Positions 1 through 10,157 of a DNA stretch of 64,000 nucleotides are shown in pieces. The notes beneath the pieces are model-generated. The model was given only the letters and a program-made list of their open reading frames with translations. It was not told where the DNA came from and did no database searches. This DNA comes from Pleurocapsa minor HA4230-MV1 (GTDB taxonomy: Bacteria > Cyanobacteriota > Cyanobacteriia > Cyanobacteriales > Xenococcaceae). The position numbers and the translations under genes were made by a program. The first letter of the stretch is position 1; every line of letters starts with the position of its first letter. The DNA lies in contig JAHHHZ010000036.1 in NCBI GenBank assembly GCA_019359095.1, positions 124,001-188,000 on the forward strand. The letters are read 5' to 3'.

Positions 1-989
1 AAATAATCATCGAACATGATAAAACAATTCAGAATTTTAACGGTAATTTGGCAGATGTTCCCGTCGCTATTAAAACTAAACTAGAACAGTTAACCGAAAC
101 CAATAGCGATCGACCGCAAAAATCGTCTTCGCCAATCTTACTTTGGTTGCTAATTTTTGTTTTGGGTTTAATTTTTATTCCTTGGGGTATAAATAGCTAT
201 CGTGCCAGAATTGCCCGTCGCCTTGAGCAATTTACAGCAGTTCAACTAGATGCTGCACCAGAACTATCGGTATATCGTTTAGAGCCGACGGTAAAGCAGG
301 GTAAATTGATTGTGCGGGGGAGAGTACCCGATGACTATCTACGCGATCGCGCCCAAACTATCCTGCAAGAAATTGCTAACCAAAATAAGCTGGAACTCGA
401 TAATCAAATCGTGGCGGTTCAAGTTCCTGTTTATCCCAGTTTAATAGCAGGTGAAATCCAAAGATTGACAAATTTATTTAATCAACAGCCAAAAGTAGCG
501 ATTAAGGCTTTATATCAGCCAAAGACTCTAACTATCAACGGATTTGTGCTGGATGAATCTACTCGCCAAACCATCGGTCAAGCATTTAAGCAGATACCAG
601 GAATTGAACAGGTGGTGTTTGATATAGATCGGCAGTTACCCATCGTCAAACAGCGAATTTATTTCAATTCAGGTTCGAGTAAACTAGATGTGGCTGACAA
701 TTTTGCCAAAATTAATGCTGTTACAGAACTTCTACAACAATATCCACAACTACATTTACAGTTAATTGCCTCGAATGACGCGATCGGTTCTTCGGTAATT
801 AACCAAAAGCTCAGACAAAAGCGTTGTCAAAGTGTTAAAACTGCTTTAGTAGCTAGAGGAATTCAATCTAGTAGACTAGTGAATAACTGCAATTCTTTAC
901 TTCAGGCTAACTATAACCAGCGTAATCAAGCAGAGTGGTTTAGGCGATATGTTAGCTTTGAACCATTAATTCCCCCGAACTCGCAATAA
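1..989 (+). CDS. OmpA/BON-domain membrane-anchored protein (5' end outside window)
   Basis: The reading frame is open from base 3, so the gene begins before the window; a TTG at 48 is only an internal codon. After a hydrophilic stretch there is one hydrophobic segment (encoded about 135-200), then two BON-like modules and a C-terminal OmpA-like peptidoglycan-binding domain. That domain is recognisable from IYFNSGSSKLD followed about 45 residues later by the NQKLRQKRCQSVKTAL helix. Such proteins anchor in the inner membrane and may bind cell wall. It lies 13 bp upstream of a Ras-like GTPase gene on the same strand, so the two are probably co-transcribed. The cellular role is not known; the domain call is firm, the function is not. 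Confidence 0.75.
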   Translation, partial: IIIEHDKTIQNFNGNLADVPVAIKTKLEQLTETNSDRPQKSSSPILLWLLIFVLGLIFIPWGINSYRARIARRLEQFTAVQLDAAPELSVYRLEPTVKQGKLIVRGRVPDDYLRDRAQTILQEIANQNKLELDNQIVAVQVPVYPSLIAGEIQRLTNLFNQQPKVAIKALYQPKTLTINGFVLDESTRQTIGQAFKQIPGIEQVVFDIDRQLPIVKQRIYFNSGSSKLDVADNFAKINAVTELLQQYPQLHLQLIASNDAIGSSVINQKLRQKRCQSVKTALVARGIQSSRLVNNCNSLLQANYNQRNQAEWFRRYVSFEPLIPPNSQ

Positions 990-1002
990 ACATACTGTAT
1001 TC

Positions 1003-1536
1003 ATGTCCACCATTACCCAAAAAATTTGTTTGCTAGGAGATTTTAATGTTGGTAAAACTAGTTTAGTACGTCGTTTTATCGAAGATAAATTTAGCGATCG
1101 CTATCTTTCAACAGTAGGAGTTAAGGTATCTCGTAAATCCCTCAACGTTACAACTGAGACGCAAAGACACCAGCTCAATCTCCTGATTTGGGATCTCGAA
1201 GGAAATACTAAATTCAAATCTATTACACCCAACTATCTTAAAGGGGCTAGCGGTTCAATCATTGTTGCCGATCTGAGTCGATCTGATACCTTAGATAACC
1301 TCACTCAGCACTTGCAACTATTTTTTGAAGTTAATCCCCAAGGACAAGTCGCAGTAGCTTTAAATAAAGCCGATTTAATTCTCCCAGAAAAGCTAGCCAA
1401 GTTAGTGGAAAATTGCCAGTTGCCCGATTTTCCTAGAGTTTTGGGGATTTATACAACTTCTGCCAAGACAGGCGATCGCATTGAGCAGATGTTCCAAGAA
1501 CTAGCTACTGTACTTGTTCCCCCTGAGAAACCATAG
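1003..1536 (+). CDS. Rab/Ras-like small GTPase
   Basis: This 177-residue protein shows the full set of small-GTPase motifs: P-loop GDFNVGKTS (residues 12-20), a switch I threonine in YLSTVGVKV, WDLEG in place of WDTAG (about 63-67), NKAD (about 121-124) and TSAK (about 151-154). It has no C-terminal prenylation cysteines, as expected in bacteria. The DLEG form of switch II lacks the catalytic Gln position seen in eukaryotic Ras, so hydrolysis may need a partner. The gene follows the OmpA/BON gene by 13 bp, and the pair may be a membrane-linked switch module (inference). Its last 32 bp overlap the 3' end of the convergent aldolase gene. Confidence 0.85.
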   Translation: MSTITQKICLLGDFNVGKTSLVRRFIEDKFSDRYLSTVGVKVSRKSLNVTTETQRHQLNLLIWDLEGNTKFKSITPNYLKGASGSIIVADLSRSDTLDNLTQHLQLFFEVNPQGQVAVALNKADLILPEKLAKLVENCQLPDFPRVLGIYTTSAKTGDRIEQMFQELATVLVPPEKP

Positions 1537-2164
1537 AAATTCCCCTTCCTCGATCGGTAAACTCGGCTACAGTTTGAATCGATAGCTCATGAGTCGTCAT
1601 TGCTCGTAGAATATCTAGGGGGAGAGTAAGATGATGCGCTCCTGCTTGTAGGGTTGCGGCTGCTTCCTGGGGGGATTTAATGCTGGCTGCTAAAATTTCT
1701 GTTGGGCTGTTTTTCAATACCTGAGCCATAGACTGTACTAGTTCCAGACCATTTCCTAATAATCTAGTGGCGCGATTAACATAGGCGATCGCATATTTTG
1801 CCCCTGCTTCTGAGGCGATCGCTGCTTGGGCGGGACTATAGATCGCCGTCACCGAACAGGCAATTTTGGTAGCTAAATGGGCCGTTACGCGAAAACCCAA
1901 CTCAGTAGCGGGAATTTTCAAGACCAAGCGATCGCCGACGATCTCAGCAGCTCGATATCCTTCTTGGATCATACTGGCAAAATCGCCAGCGCAGAGTTGG
2001 TAGTATAGTTCCCCAGGACAGATGGCTGAAAGTTGTTCCAGGCAATCTTCGGGAAGCAGAGTACTTTTCTTTAACAAAGTGGGGTTAGTGGTAATTCCCT
2101 TCACCCAGCCCATCGCCACTGCTGTTTGGGCTTCTTCTAAAATAGCCGAATCTAAATAAATCAT
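1505..2164 (-). CDS. fsa: Transaldolase-type fructose-6-phosphate aldolase
   Basis: The 219-residue product has the length and motifs of the small transaldolase/FSA family: YLDSA at the start, GITTNPTLL (residues 23-31) and the Schiff-base lysine in VLKIPAT (K83). Family members cleave fructose 6-phosphate or run transaldolase chemistry with C3 donors; full-length cyanobacterial transaldolases (TalB type, over 330 residues) are much longer, so this is the short class. It is cytosolic with no signal peptide. The 3' end overlaps the upstream GTPase gene on the other strand by 32 bp. Whether it acts as an FSA or a true transaldolase cannot be told from sequence alone. Confidence 0.85.
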   Translation of the reverse strand: MIYLDSAILEEAQTAVAMGWVKGITTNPTLLKKSTLLPEDCLEQLSAICPGELYYQLCAGDFASMIQEGYRAAEIVGDRLVLKIPATELGFRVTAHLATKIACSVTAIYSPAQAAIASEAGAKYAIAYVNRATRLLGNGLELVQSMAQVLKNSPTEILAASIKSPQEAAATLQAGAHHLTLPLDILRAMTTHELSIQTVAEFTDRGRGISMVSQGEQVQ

Positions 2165-2368
2165 AATTTTTGCTTGATGTAGATTATTTCGTCCTAAAGA
2201 ACAAAGTTAGTCTTTTAGGGGTCTTGACTCCTAACTCTCAGCCTCTATATTTATTAAAGTAAACTAGAGAGAATTAGAAAGCTTATGTATGGTGTTAAGC
2301 TGCCAAAGCGAATTAAAACCACGTAATATATATATTTTGGGGAACGATTCTAGGAGACTATTATAGAT

Positions 2369-4732
2369 ATGGGCAAAGTAGTCGGCATCGATTTGGGAAC
2401 AACTAACTCCGTAGTGGCGGTAATGGAGGGGGGAAAACCTACGGTAATTGCCAATTCAGAAGGAATGCGAACTACCCCCTCTGTAGTTGGCTTTAATAAA
2501 GATGGAGAATTAGTTGTAGGGCAGCTAGCCAGACGACAGAGTGTCTTGAATCCAGAAAATACTTTCTATGGCGTTAAACGATTTGTTGGTCGTCAATATG
2601 CTGAACTACAGCCAGAATCGAAGCGAGTTCCCTACACCATCAAGCGGGATGAGTTGGGTAACATCAAAATTCGCTGTCCTAAGCTGAAAAAAGAGTTTGC
2701 CCCTGAAGAAGTCTCAGCCATGATTTTACGCAAGCTAGCCGAAGAAGCTGAGCGTTATTTGGGCGAAACAATCACTGGTGCAGTAATTACCGTACCTGCC
2801 TACTTTAATGATTCTCAACGTCAGGCGACTAGGGATGCGGGGCGAATTGCTGGATTAGATGTACTGCGGATTATCAACGAACCTACCGCAGCAGCGTTAG
2901 CCTATGGACTCGACCAGCGCCGTCCTCAAACGATCATGGTATTTGATTTAGGTGGTGGGACATTTGATGTCTCAATTCTCGATATTGGCGATGGCGTATT
3001 TGAAGTCAGATCCACCAGTGGCGATACTCAACTAGGGGGGAATGATTTTGACCGTCGGATTGTGGACTGGTTGGCCGAAGAATTTCTCAAACAAGAAGGA
3101 GTTGACTTAAGAAAAAGCGATCGCCAAGCACTGCAAAGACTAACCGAAGCAGCGGAAAAAGCCAAAATTGAGCTATCTAAGCTCTCGGTTACGGAAATCA
3201 ATTTACCCTTTATCACCGCCACCGAAGATGGGCCCAAACATATTGAAATTAAGCTCAATCGCGCTAAATTTGAAGAACTGTGTGGCGATCTAGTCAGTCG
3301 TCTGCGTCGTCCCCTCAAGCGGGCTATTGCTGATGCAGGTTTGAGTCCGATGGATATTGATGAGGTGGTGCTGGTGGGTGGCTCAACTCGGATGCCGATG
3401 GTACAGGATCTTGTCCGTAGTTATATTGACCTCGAACCCAATCAAAACGTCAATCCCGATGAAGTCGTGGCAATTGGCGCAGCGATTCAGTCAGGCATTA
3501 TGACCAACGAGGTCAAAGATATTTTACTGTTGGATGTGACTCCCCTATCTTTAGGACTGGAAACTATCGGTGGGGTGATGAAAAAACTGCTACCGCGTAA
3601 TACGACTATTCCCGTGCGTCGTTCAGATGTCTTCTCTACAGGAGAAAATAACCAAACCGTCGTGGAAATTCATGCTCTTCAGGGTGAACGGGAAATGGCA
3701 AATGGCAATAAATCTTTGGGTCGGTTTAAACTGACGGGTATTCCGCCTGCACCAAGAGGTGTTCCCCAGATTCAGGTATCTTTTGACATTGATGCTAACG
3801 GGATCTTGCAGGTAACCGCCAGAGATAAAACCACTGGGAGAGAACAGGGGATTACTGTTTCGGGTGCTTCAACCTTGAGTGATGCTGAAATTAATCGCAT
3901 GATTAGTGAAGCGGATAAATTTGCCGAAGAAGATCGCGCCAGAAGAGAGCGAATTGAAAAACGCAATCGGGCTAAAGCTTTAACCGATCAAGCCCAACGC
4001 AAGCTCAAAGAAGTCACCCTCGATTTTGGGAGTCAGTTTGCCAGCTATTATCGCAGTCGCATCGATGTTCTGTGTGAAGAAATTCTTAAAAGCCTAGAAC
4101 AGGATGATGAAAGAAGTTTAGATCGGGCTGAAGGAGATTTACAGGATACTTTGTATGAGCTGAATCGTGAAATTCGACTGCAATATGACGATGAGGAAGA
4201 TGATAACTTCTTCGGGGCAATTAAGAAGACCTTCTTGGGAGATGACGACGATAAGTACATGGACGACTATTCCTACAATCCACGCCAAACTGACTATTAT
4301 GGCGATTATGGGGCTAGTCAAGGCAATGGCTATGGTTATCCTCCTAGCCGTGATGTAGGTCGTCCTGCTGCGGGATACGGCAATGATAGCTATGGAGATG
4401 GCTACAATGATAATCTGAATGATGGTTATGATGATTACGGTAGTCAATCCCGTCGCCCTGCTGGAGGATATGACGATCGCAGTAATAGAGGCTACGACAG
4501 CCCACCTCGTCGGGGTTATAGCGCCGATCCTTATGACCCTTATAGTAGTAGTCCTAGCAATCGCGATCCTTCTCCACCCCGAAGAGAGACACCTCCATCC
4601 CGTCGCGCTGATTATCCCAAGGGTAATCGCCGTGACAACTATCCTCCTCAAGACCCGTACAATAGTCGTAATCCTGCGCGCAACGATCCTTATAGCAACG
4701 ACTGGGATGATGAGGACGATGAGTGGTTCTAA
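2369..4732 (+). CDS. dnaK3: Hsp70 chaperone DnaK, DnaK3 type with long C-terminal tail
   Basis: The 787-residue protein carries all DnaK signatures: [17 protein letters not shown] at the N-terminus, [27 protein letters not shown], and a substrate-binding domain starting at [17 protein letters not shown]. Beyond about residue 600 comes an unusual tail: an acidic patch, [17 protein letters not shown], then about 170 residues rich in Tyr, Asp, Gly, Pro and Arg ending in DDEDDEWF. This lacks the EEVD-like DnaK2 end and matches cyanobacterial DnaK3, an essential form linked to thylakoid membranes. A dnaJ gene follows by 58 bp, the arrangement seen for dnaK3-dnaJ3. AGGAG lies about 12 nt before the ATG, a slightly long spacing. 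No CIRCE element was seen upstream. Confidence 0.9.
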   Translation: MGKVVGIDLGTTNSVVAVMEGGKPTVIANSEGMRTTPSVVGFNKDGELVVGQLARRQSVLNPENTFYGVKRFVGRQYAELQPESKRVPYTIKRDELGNIKIRCPKLKKEFAPEEVSAMILRKLAEEAERYLGETITGAVITVPAYFNDSQRQATRDAGRIAGLDVLRIINEPTAAALAYGLDQRRPQTIMVFDLGGGTFDVSILDIGDGVFEVRSTSGDTQLGGNDFDRRIVDWLAEEFLKQEGVDLRKSDRQALQRLTEAAEKAKIELSKLSVTEINLPFITATEDGPKHIEIKLNRAKFEELCGDLVSRLRRPLKRAIADAGLSPMDIDEVVLVGGSTRMPMVQDLVRSYIDLEPNQNVNPDEVVAIGAAIQSGIMTNEVKDILLLDVTPLSLGLETIGGVMKKLLPRNTTIPVRRSDVFSTGENNQTVVEIHALQGEREMANGNKSLGRFKLTGIPPAPRGVPQIQVSFDIDANGILQVTARDKTTGREQGITVSGASTLSDAEINRMISEADKFAEEDRARRERIEKRNRAKALTDQAQRKLKEVTLDFGSQFASYYRSRIDVLCEEILKSLEQDDERSLDRAEGDLQDTLYELNREIRLQYDDEEDDNFFGAIKKTFLGDDDDKYMDDYSYNPRQTDYYGDYGASQGNGYGYPPSRDVGRPAAGYGNDSYGDGYNDNLNDGYDDYGSQSRRPAGGYDDRSNRGYDSPPRRGYSADPYDPYSSSPSNRDPSPPRRETPPSRRADYPKGNRRDNYPPQDPYNSRNPARNDPYSNDWDDEDDEWF

Positions 4733-4790
4733 TGGTTTTACAATTTGCTAACCAATAACCCATAATCAACAATCAACCAATAACTGAGAT

Positions 4791-5684
4791 ATGCAGGCAG
4801 TGGGTAATTATTATGAAATGTTGGGCGTGACCAAAAACGCCTCAAGTGCTGAAATTAAGAAAGCTTATCGTACCTTAGCCATTAAATATCATCCAGACCG
4901 CAATCTGGGTAATAAAGTAGCTGAAGAGAAGTTTAAGGACATTAATGAAGCCTACGAAGTCTTGTCTGACCAAACTAGGCGTGTCCAGTACGACCAGTCT
5001 ATCAATCGTAAAAACTTTATCAATAAAACTGGCTTGGGTAATTTTGGGCGTAACAACACTGCGGAAAGGGCCAATACAGAGAACCGTTCCCGCAGTCGAG
5101 TAGAAAATGAAGACTATCGCCCAGGTACAACTAAAAGAACCAGGGTGGTTAATTCCCGTCCTGTACGCCGTGATATTGAAGCAAAACTGACCTTGGGGTT
5201 AGATGAAGCCTATCGGGGAGGCAAAAGAAAAATTCGTTTAGAAGATGGCAGATCCCTAGAGGTTGATATGCCCGCCAAAATGATCGATGGGCAACGGATT
5301 CGCCTGAAGGGACAAGGTATTGAATCAGGCGATCTGTACCTCAAAATTACGGTAGCGCGCCATCCTTTTTTTGAAATTCAGGGAGAAAATATCTATTGCC
5401 AAGTTCCTGTCACACCTACGGAAGCAATCTTAGGCAGTGCCATTGAAGTCCCGACAATTGATGGTTTAGTTAAGGTGAGCGTGCCGAATGGAGTACGCTC
5501 AGGTCAAAGGTTGCGGTTGGCTAATAAAGGCTATTTTGACAAGTCAGGAAATAGAGGCGATCAGCTAGTAGAAATTCAGATTTTTACCCCTAAAGAAATT
5601 AGTGAGCAAGAAAAAGAACTATATGAAAAGTTAAGAGCATTAGAAGAGTTTAATCCTCGTAAAAATATTCTTAAAAGTCTCTAG
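4791..5684 (+). CDS. dnaJ3: DnaJ-type co-chaperone without zinc finger (partner of DnaK3)
   Basis: This 297-residue protein has an N-terminal J domain with the DnaK-activating HPD triad (residues 34-36, in KYHPDRN). A polar linker with many Arg and Asn residues (about 78-120) follows, and then the two beta-rich C-terminal substrate-binding domains (about 125-285). The CxxCxGxG zinc-finger repeats and the Gly/Phe stretch of type I DnaJ are missing, so this is a type II/CbpA-like protein. It is expected to recruit clients and stimulate ATP hydrolysis by the adjacent DnaK3. The two genes are on the same strand with 58 bp between them and are likely one transcript. Confidence 0.88.
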   Translation: MQAVGNYYEMLGVTKNASSAEIKKAYRTLAIKYHPDRNLGNKVAEEKFKDINEAYEVLSDQTRRVQYDQSINRKNFINKTGLGNFGRNNTAERANTENRSRSRVENEDYRPGTTKRTRVVNSRPVRRDIEAKLTLGLDEAYRGGKRKIRLEDGRSLEVDMPAKMIDGQRIRLKGQGIESGDLYLKITVARHPFFEIQGENIYCQVPVTPTEAILGSAIEVPTIDGLVKVSVPNGVRSGQRLRLANKGYFDKSGNRGDQLVEIQIFTPKEISEQEKELYEKLRALEEFNPRKNILKSL

Positions 5685-5709
5685 CGATCGCGCATTTTTA
5701 GAGTTACAA

Positions 5710-5794
5710 TTCATGGAAAATGTTTCAAAAGCTAATAGCTAATAGCTAAAAACCGATTGACCCTATGCGTAGTCTTTTAACTTATCACGAATGG
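5710..5794 (+). repeat. Dispersed 85-bp repeat, copy 1
   Basis: This spacer segment begins TTCAT, contains a short AGCTAAT heptamer run, and ends CACGAATGG. It matches 10254-10352 along its length apart from scattered substitutions and two extra heptamers in the other copy. It lies between the convergent dnaJ and DUF2993 genes. Confidence 0.7.
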
Positions 5795-6529
5795 TTATTG
5801 AGAATCAGGAAAATCGCTAATTACAGCCTTAGCTGCCATAATCATTTTTCCCTGACCAACATCAAGTTTATCGATCTTGAAGGAGACGGCATTTAATTCA
5901 AAATTACGCAGATCGAGTAATTCCTTGACGCTATCGAGTAAAGCTTGAGCAAATGCGGCATTGTCAGCAGCATGATATTCCACATCGGCGATCGCAATTT
6001 TATTACCGTCAGCATCCAAAGTCGGTTTAGCCGACAAAGCAATATGTTTTGTGGTTTGTGATTCGGCTATCTCGATATCTGCTTCGAGGTTGATTTTGCC
6101 CTCTCCAGGCAGCGCCAATTTGACATTATGCGCGTTAACTGTAACTGTTTCACCATTAAGATCTAGCTTCTGGTTTTTGAGCTTACCTTTAATATATTCA
6201 GAATTCAAAGCTTGCTGTAGATCTGTTTCCAAGAGAACTATTTTGGCTTCAGCATTGGTATCTTGAGTCAATTCAATATTACCCAAGGCAGCTTTAACTG
6301 CATCGATCGCGATCTCGTCAGTCTGAAGAATTAATCTTTCCGCCCTTAATTCTTTTTTCATCACCATGCCTTTACCGTCAATGGTGACAGACTCTAATTT
6401 GCCGCCAACTAGATCCAGGGGATTAGCTCTAACATCAACCTGGAGATCTTCTACCTCATCTAGCTGACTTTCGATCCCAACTTCTGCTGCTTTACTAATT
6501 GCTTGTTCGCCAAGATCAGGCTGGTTCAT
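5795..6529 (-). CDS. DUF2993 (LmeA-like) lipid-binding-type protein
   Basis: The protein resembles the cyanobacterial DUF2993 family: repeated beta-strand segments such as VDVRANPLDLVGGKLESV and LRAERLILQTDEIAIDAV, in the style of tubular lipid-binding proteins. The start is placed at 6529 (MNQPDLGEQ) because AGAGGA sits about 8 nt upstream of this ATG. A longer frame up to 6577 adds 16 residues without a good ribosome-binding site. With this start the protein has 244 residues and no obvious signal peptide, so it is probably cytoplasmic or peripheral to a membrane. The function in cyanobacteria is not established; lipid binding is inferred from the family. Confidence 0.72.
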   Translation of the reverse strand: MNQPDLGEQAISKAAEVGIESQLDEVEDLQVDVRANPLDLVGGKLESVTIDGKGMVMKKELRAERLILQTDEIAIDAVKAALGNIELTQDTNAEAKIVLLETDLQQALNSEYIKGKLKNQKLDLNGETVTVNAHNVKLALPGEGKINLEADIEIAESQTTKHIALSAKPTLDADGNKIAIADVEYHAADNAAFAQALLDSVKELLDLRNFELNAVSFKIDKLDVGQGKMIMAAKAVISDFPDSQ

Positions 6530-6638
6530 TCGATCATTCCTCTTTAACTGATTAACTATGCAAAATAATGAGGACAAAAAATAAGCTAGACTCTTTTTGA
6601 GTTCTTTCTCTTATTCTTCATCCTCTGTTTCTAATCTT

Positions 6639-8117
6639 TTAAACCGTTGCTGGTTTTGGTTGGGGTTTTGGGGGTTCGGTGGTAGCGATCGCTTTTTGTA
6701 CTTGCTCGGCTAACATTGGGGATACCTTAGTAAATAGCTCCATTTGGTCTTTAATTACTTCTGGGGTTGCTTTACCAAGACTACCCGCGATATTGCTATA
6801 GAGACGCTCTTTTTCACCGTCATCAAGCATGTCATAATACATCCGTGCTTGATCGTAATGATCGTCTTCGTCTAACTCAATCCGCGCTGCCATTCCCGAA
6901 ACATGATATGGGGGTTCTTCTGCCCGTTTGTCTGGTTGAGGATAGCTTTCATGAGTGGGGTTATAGTTAATGCGTGAACCATTGTTATCATCAACACGCA
7001 TTAAGCCATCACGATAGGGCGTATTGGCTTTCGTGGCACGGGGTTGGTTAACGGGAATAGTATCGTAGTTAACACTTAAACGATGGCGGTGAGCATCAGC
7101 ATAGGACATAATCCGCGCTTGTAACATCCGATCTGGCGACCAAGAAATCCCAGGGACGACATTACCAGGGGAAAATGCAGCCTGTTCTACTTCAGCATGG
7201 TAATTTTCAGGATTGCGATTTAGTTCAAATTTACCTACTGTCTGTAACGGAAAATCAGCATGGGGCCAGATTTTAGTCAGATCGAAAGGATTCCACTGGA
7301 AGTTTTGCGCCTGTTCATCGGTCATTACTTGGATCTTCATCGTCCAAGAGGGATAATTGCCTTGTTCAATCGCTTGATAGAGATCTTTAGTTGCCCAACG
7401 AGGTTCTACTCCCTCCATATCGCGCCACTGTTGATCGGTAAAGAATTTATTACCCTGGTCAGTGATAAAGTGGAACTTAACCCAAATTCGCTCATTCTGC
7501 TCGTTGATCAGACTAAAGGTATGACTACCATAACCGTTCATGTGTCGCCATCCCATAGGCGCACCGCGATCGCCCATCAACCATAATACTTGATGAATAC
7601 TTTCAGGAACTAAAGACCAGAAATCCCACCACATTTGATCGTGTCGCCAATGTTCTTTAGGATGTTCTTTTTGCGAACGAATAAAGTCCATAAACTTCAT
7701 TGGATCCCGCACAAAAAAGATGGGTGTATTGTTCCCCACCATGTCCCAGTTACCGTCTTCGGTATAGAATTTGAGTGAAAATCCGCGCAGATCGCGATAA
7801 ATATCGGAACCACCTTTAGATTTAGCTACGGTAGAAAAACGCGCAAACAGCTCAGTTTGCTTACCTACCTCAGAAAACATTTTGGCTTTGGTATATCTGG
7901 TGATATCTTCGGTGACGGTAAAAGTACCATAAGCACCTGAACCGATCGCATGAACTACTCGCTCAGGAATACGCTCACGGTTGAAATGCGCCATCTTCTC
8001 TAAAAGAGTATAGTCTTCTAGTAATAAAGGCCCTTGCTTACCAACAGTTTTGGAGACAGTATTGCTAGCTAACGGAATACCCGCAGCATTAGTCAAAGTT
8101 TGTTCATTATCTATCAC
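6639..8117 (-). CDS. Monofunctional haem catalase
   Basis: The 492-residue protein is a small-subunit haem catalase that converts hydrogen peroxide to water and oxygen. The distal histidine lies in ERVVHA (H56), the distal asparagine in MVGNNTP (N129) and the proximal haem-ligand tyrosine in SYADAHRHR (Y339). The usual HAKGAGAFG stretch reads HAIGSGAYG here. It starts with a hydrophilic N-terminus, so it is cytosolic. A second, unrelated catalase (manganese type) is encoded at 59744-60598, so the organism has two peroxide-dismutating systems within 52 kb. The gene stands alone, with repeat-rich spacers on its 5' side. Confidence 0.95.
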   Translation of the reverse strand: MIDNEQTLTNAAGIPLASNTVSKTVGKQGPLLLEDYTLLEKMAHFNRERIPERVVHAIGSGAYGTFTVTEDITRYTKAKMFSEVGKQTELFARFSTVAKSKGGSDIYRDLRGFSLKFYTEDGNWDMVGNNTPIFFVRDPMKFMDFIRSQKEHPKEHWRHDQMWWDFWSLVPESIHQVLWLMGDRGAPMGWRHMNGYGSHTFSLINEQNERIWVKFHFITDQGNKFFTDQQWRDMEGVEPRWATKDLYQAIEQGNYPSWTMKIQVMTDEQAQNFQWNPFDLTKIWPHADFPLQTVGKFELNRNPENYHAEVEQAAFSPGNVVPGISWSPDRMLQARIMSYADAHRHRLSVNYDTIPVNQPRATKANTPYRDGLMRVDDNNGSRINYNPTHESYPQPDKRAEEPPYHVSGMAARIELDEDDHYDQARMYYDMLDDGEKERLYSNIAGSLGKATPEVIKDQMELFTKVSPMLAEQVQKAIATTEPPKPQPKPATV

Positions 8118-8435
8118 AAAAAATTCCTCTCCAGTTATAAGGCGATTGCCTACTACTTTTGTACTTATCTGTACCTAAATGCTAATGGTCTAGAGCAGGT
8201 GAATACGTCTTGCTTGAGATATATATAGCCGTACAAAATTAGATTAGGACATTAATAGTAATCGGCTCGGAAATAGGTAGTAGGTAGGGGCGAACGGCGA
8301 CGCGAAGCTAATCCTTTAGGACGTTCGCCCGTACAGGTAGTAGGTAGTAGAAAGCAGTATTTTAAAGATGTTTTAACGTTTTTACTTAGGGCTAAAAAAG
8401 CGTTTTAGGAGTTAACTATTTTTTATTTATGACAA
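8118..8435. other. Intergenic region upstream of catalase, repeat-rich
   Basis: No gene is visible. It must hold the catalase promoter near 8120-8220. The rest is mostly repeats: GTAGTAG heptamers near 8275-8286 and 8335-8350 flanking a palindromic 51-bp element at 8286-8336. Confidence 0.6.
8286..8336 (+). repeat. Dispersed 51-bp palindromic repeat (GGGGCGAACG family), copy 1
   Basis: The element starts TAGGGGCGAACGGCGACGCG and ends in CGTTCGCCCGTACA, so its two ends pair. Its centre holds the smaller palindrome TCCTTTAGGA. An inverted copy lies at 62653-62704, at the acyl-CoA dehydrogenase/PIG-L junction. It is flanked by GTAGTAG heptamers. Confidence 0.8.
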
Positions 8436-10157
8436 CTAATTATGACAACGATAAAGCTCGTAATTATGTTGTCCTAATACACCCTCATACTCAGAATCGG
8501 CAGCACAATTTTGGGTTGCCAGTTCAACTTCAGCCCGAAAATTAATGAGCCATAAATCAAAAGGTCGCTCTATTTTGCTTAGTTCTTGAGTCAGTATGGC
8601 AGCAGAGTTTTGAGCATTAGGGTATTCAGTTTCATCTTTAGCTAGCAAAAATAAGGGAGAAGCAATGTTAGGTAGACTTCTTAAACCCCAAGCCAGCCCA
8701 ATCATTCTGCCTGTCTGTCCGTGATGTTTATAAGTTGTGGCGATCGCAATTGGGCCTGTCGAACCCGCGATGATTTTATTGCTCATTAAATCGGGACGAT
8801 GGTTTTGTAAATAGCCTAGATTTAAGTTAGCGATCGCTCCACTAAATAGTCCAATCGCTATAAAAATAATTACTATTCTTTTGCTACTTTTAATTGAGTT
8901 TGAGGCAAACTTGGCTGACTTTTGTGAGAAGATAAGTTCAGCTGAGGTTTCTGACCAAAAAGGACTTAATCCAGCTGCTACTAGAGCAATAACCACAGGA
9001 AAATAAACAAACTGAAACCTGCCTGCCAGGGTTAAATCCATGCCCAAAATATAGGTAAAACCACAAAAAAGTGCGATCGCCGCTAGCAAATATTTTTCTA
9101 AGGCTAAAATTGCGTCTTTTTGCTGCATATTTTGACGCTGGAATCTTAATCCACGGATTAAATAAGCTAGGTTTCGCCACCAAAAAATCAGTGTTAATAA
9201 TCCTGAAAAAATAACTATAGCCAATGAGAAATTGTATAGGGAGGAAGGAAGTAGGATCACTATACTCATCAACCATAAAAGAAATCTGCCTATCGGTTCT
9301 AGCCATTTTTCCGCAGCATTACTAGCATAAATCCATTCAGTAGGCGAACTATTACGAACCGCCAATAAAGGAGATAGCCAGACTAAACAGCCAGCTAGGG
9401 AACCCAATGCACCCAGATAGACTTGTCGCCACTGGGGTTGAGTAAGTACGGCTTTATCTTGTCGCCATTGCTGCCACATAAGTTGGGTAAAAGCGATCGC
9501 CATTGCCATTAAGCTCAAAACGAAAAAGTAGTGAGTGGCGATGCCCAGACAGTTAATGACAATCCAAATTCCTACCAGTTTGGTAGAGATAGCTTTTTGC
9601 TGATTAATTGCTCGAACAGCGCAGACATAACATGCTAAAGAAGCGATAATAATTAAAATTACTAAGGTGTAATGACGCGCCTGGGCTGCTAAAAAAATGC
9701 CGAAGGGTGAAATTGCCATCACAGCAGCAGCTAGTTGCGAGACGATTAAAGAGCGAAAAGCAAGTCGGCAAAAGTAAAAAATTGCGGGAATGCCCAGAAC
9801 TCCCAGTAAGGCAGAAAGGGATCTGGCTGCCCAAACAGAAACTAGCCCATCTACTGGCGGAAACAGTTTTAACCACAGATGAGTTAAGACAAAATACAAA
9901 GGGGGATGAGTGCTTTCTGTTTGCAAAAGATGGATGACATCGCCTATTCCCGCCTGAGAATTGAGCTGAAGTGGCTCTAAGAGAGTTTCTAGCCCAATAA
10001 ATTGATTTAAAGGCACATTATAAAAACTATTACCGAGACTAAAAACAAGCGTGGCACTTTCATCAGTCCAAGGTGGTAATATTCCTAAATTGATCAAACG
10101 CAGACAGGTTCCCAGGATAATCCATAAGAGCAATAGCCAATAATGTTGATAGGGCAT
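8436..10157 (-). CDS. GT39-like multi-pass membrane glycosyltransferase
   Basis: The 573-residue protein has an N-terminal hydrophobic segment, then DESATLVFSL in the first loop, the acidic motif typical of GT-C fold mannosyl/arabinosyl-type transferases. About ten further hydrophobic segments and a soluble C-terminal tail with several Cys follow. THPPLYFVLTHLWLKLF matches the conserved first-loop region of the family. Such enzymes move sugars from polyprenyl-phosphate donors on the outer face of the plasma membrane; donor and acceptor are unknown. The first 26 bp of the gene belong to the 75-bp segment repeated at 21850-21924. This implies that it once followed the D-lactate dehydrogenase gene by 4 bp. 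Confidence 0.75.
   Translation of the reverse strand: MPYQHYWLLLLWIILGTCLRLINLGILPPWTDESATLVFSLGNSFYNVPLNQFIGLETLLEPLQLNSQAGIGDVIHLLQTESTHPPLYFVLTHLWLKLFPPVDGLVSVWAARSLSALLGVLGIPAIFYFCRLAFRSLIVSQLAAAVMAISPFGIFLAAQARHYTLVILIIIASLACYVCAVRAINQQKAISTKLVGIWIVINCLGIATHYFFVLSLMAMAIAFTQLMWQQWRQDKAVLTQPQWRQVYLGALGSLAGCLVWLSPLLAVRNSSPTEWIYASNAAEKWLEPIGRFLLWLMSIVILLPSSLYNFSLAIVIFSGLLTLIFWWRNLAYLIRGLRFQRQNMQQKDAILALEKYLLAAIALFCGFTYILGMDLTLAGRFQFVYFPVVIALVAAGLSPFWSETSAELIFSQKSAKFASNSIKSSKRIVIIFIAIGLFSGAIANLNLGYLQNHRPDLMSNKIIAGSTGPIAIATTYKHHGQTGRMIGLAWGLRSLPNIASPLFLLAKDETEYPNAQNSAAILTQELSKIERPFDLWLINFRAEVELATQNCAADSEYEGVLGQHNYELYRCHN

Noticed and set aside
1505-1536. 32-bp overlap of the GTPase and aldolase genes as a frameshift or annotation error
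   Set aside because: Both proteins have complete family features, and convergent 3' overlaps of this size are ordinary.
4139-4651. Minus-strand frame of 170 codons rich in Ile and Thr
   Set aside because: It is the antisense of the DnaK3 low-complexity tail, whose repeated codons remove stops in other frames.
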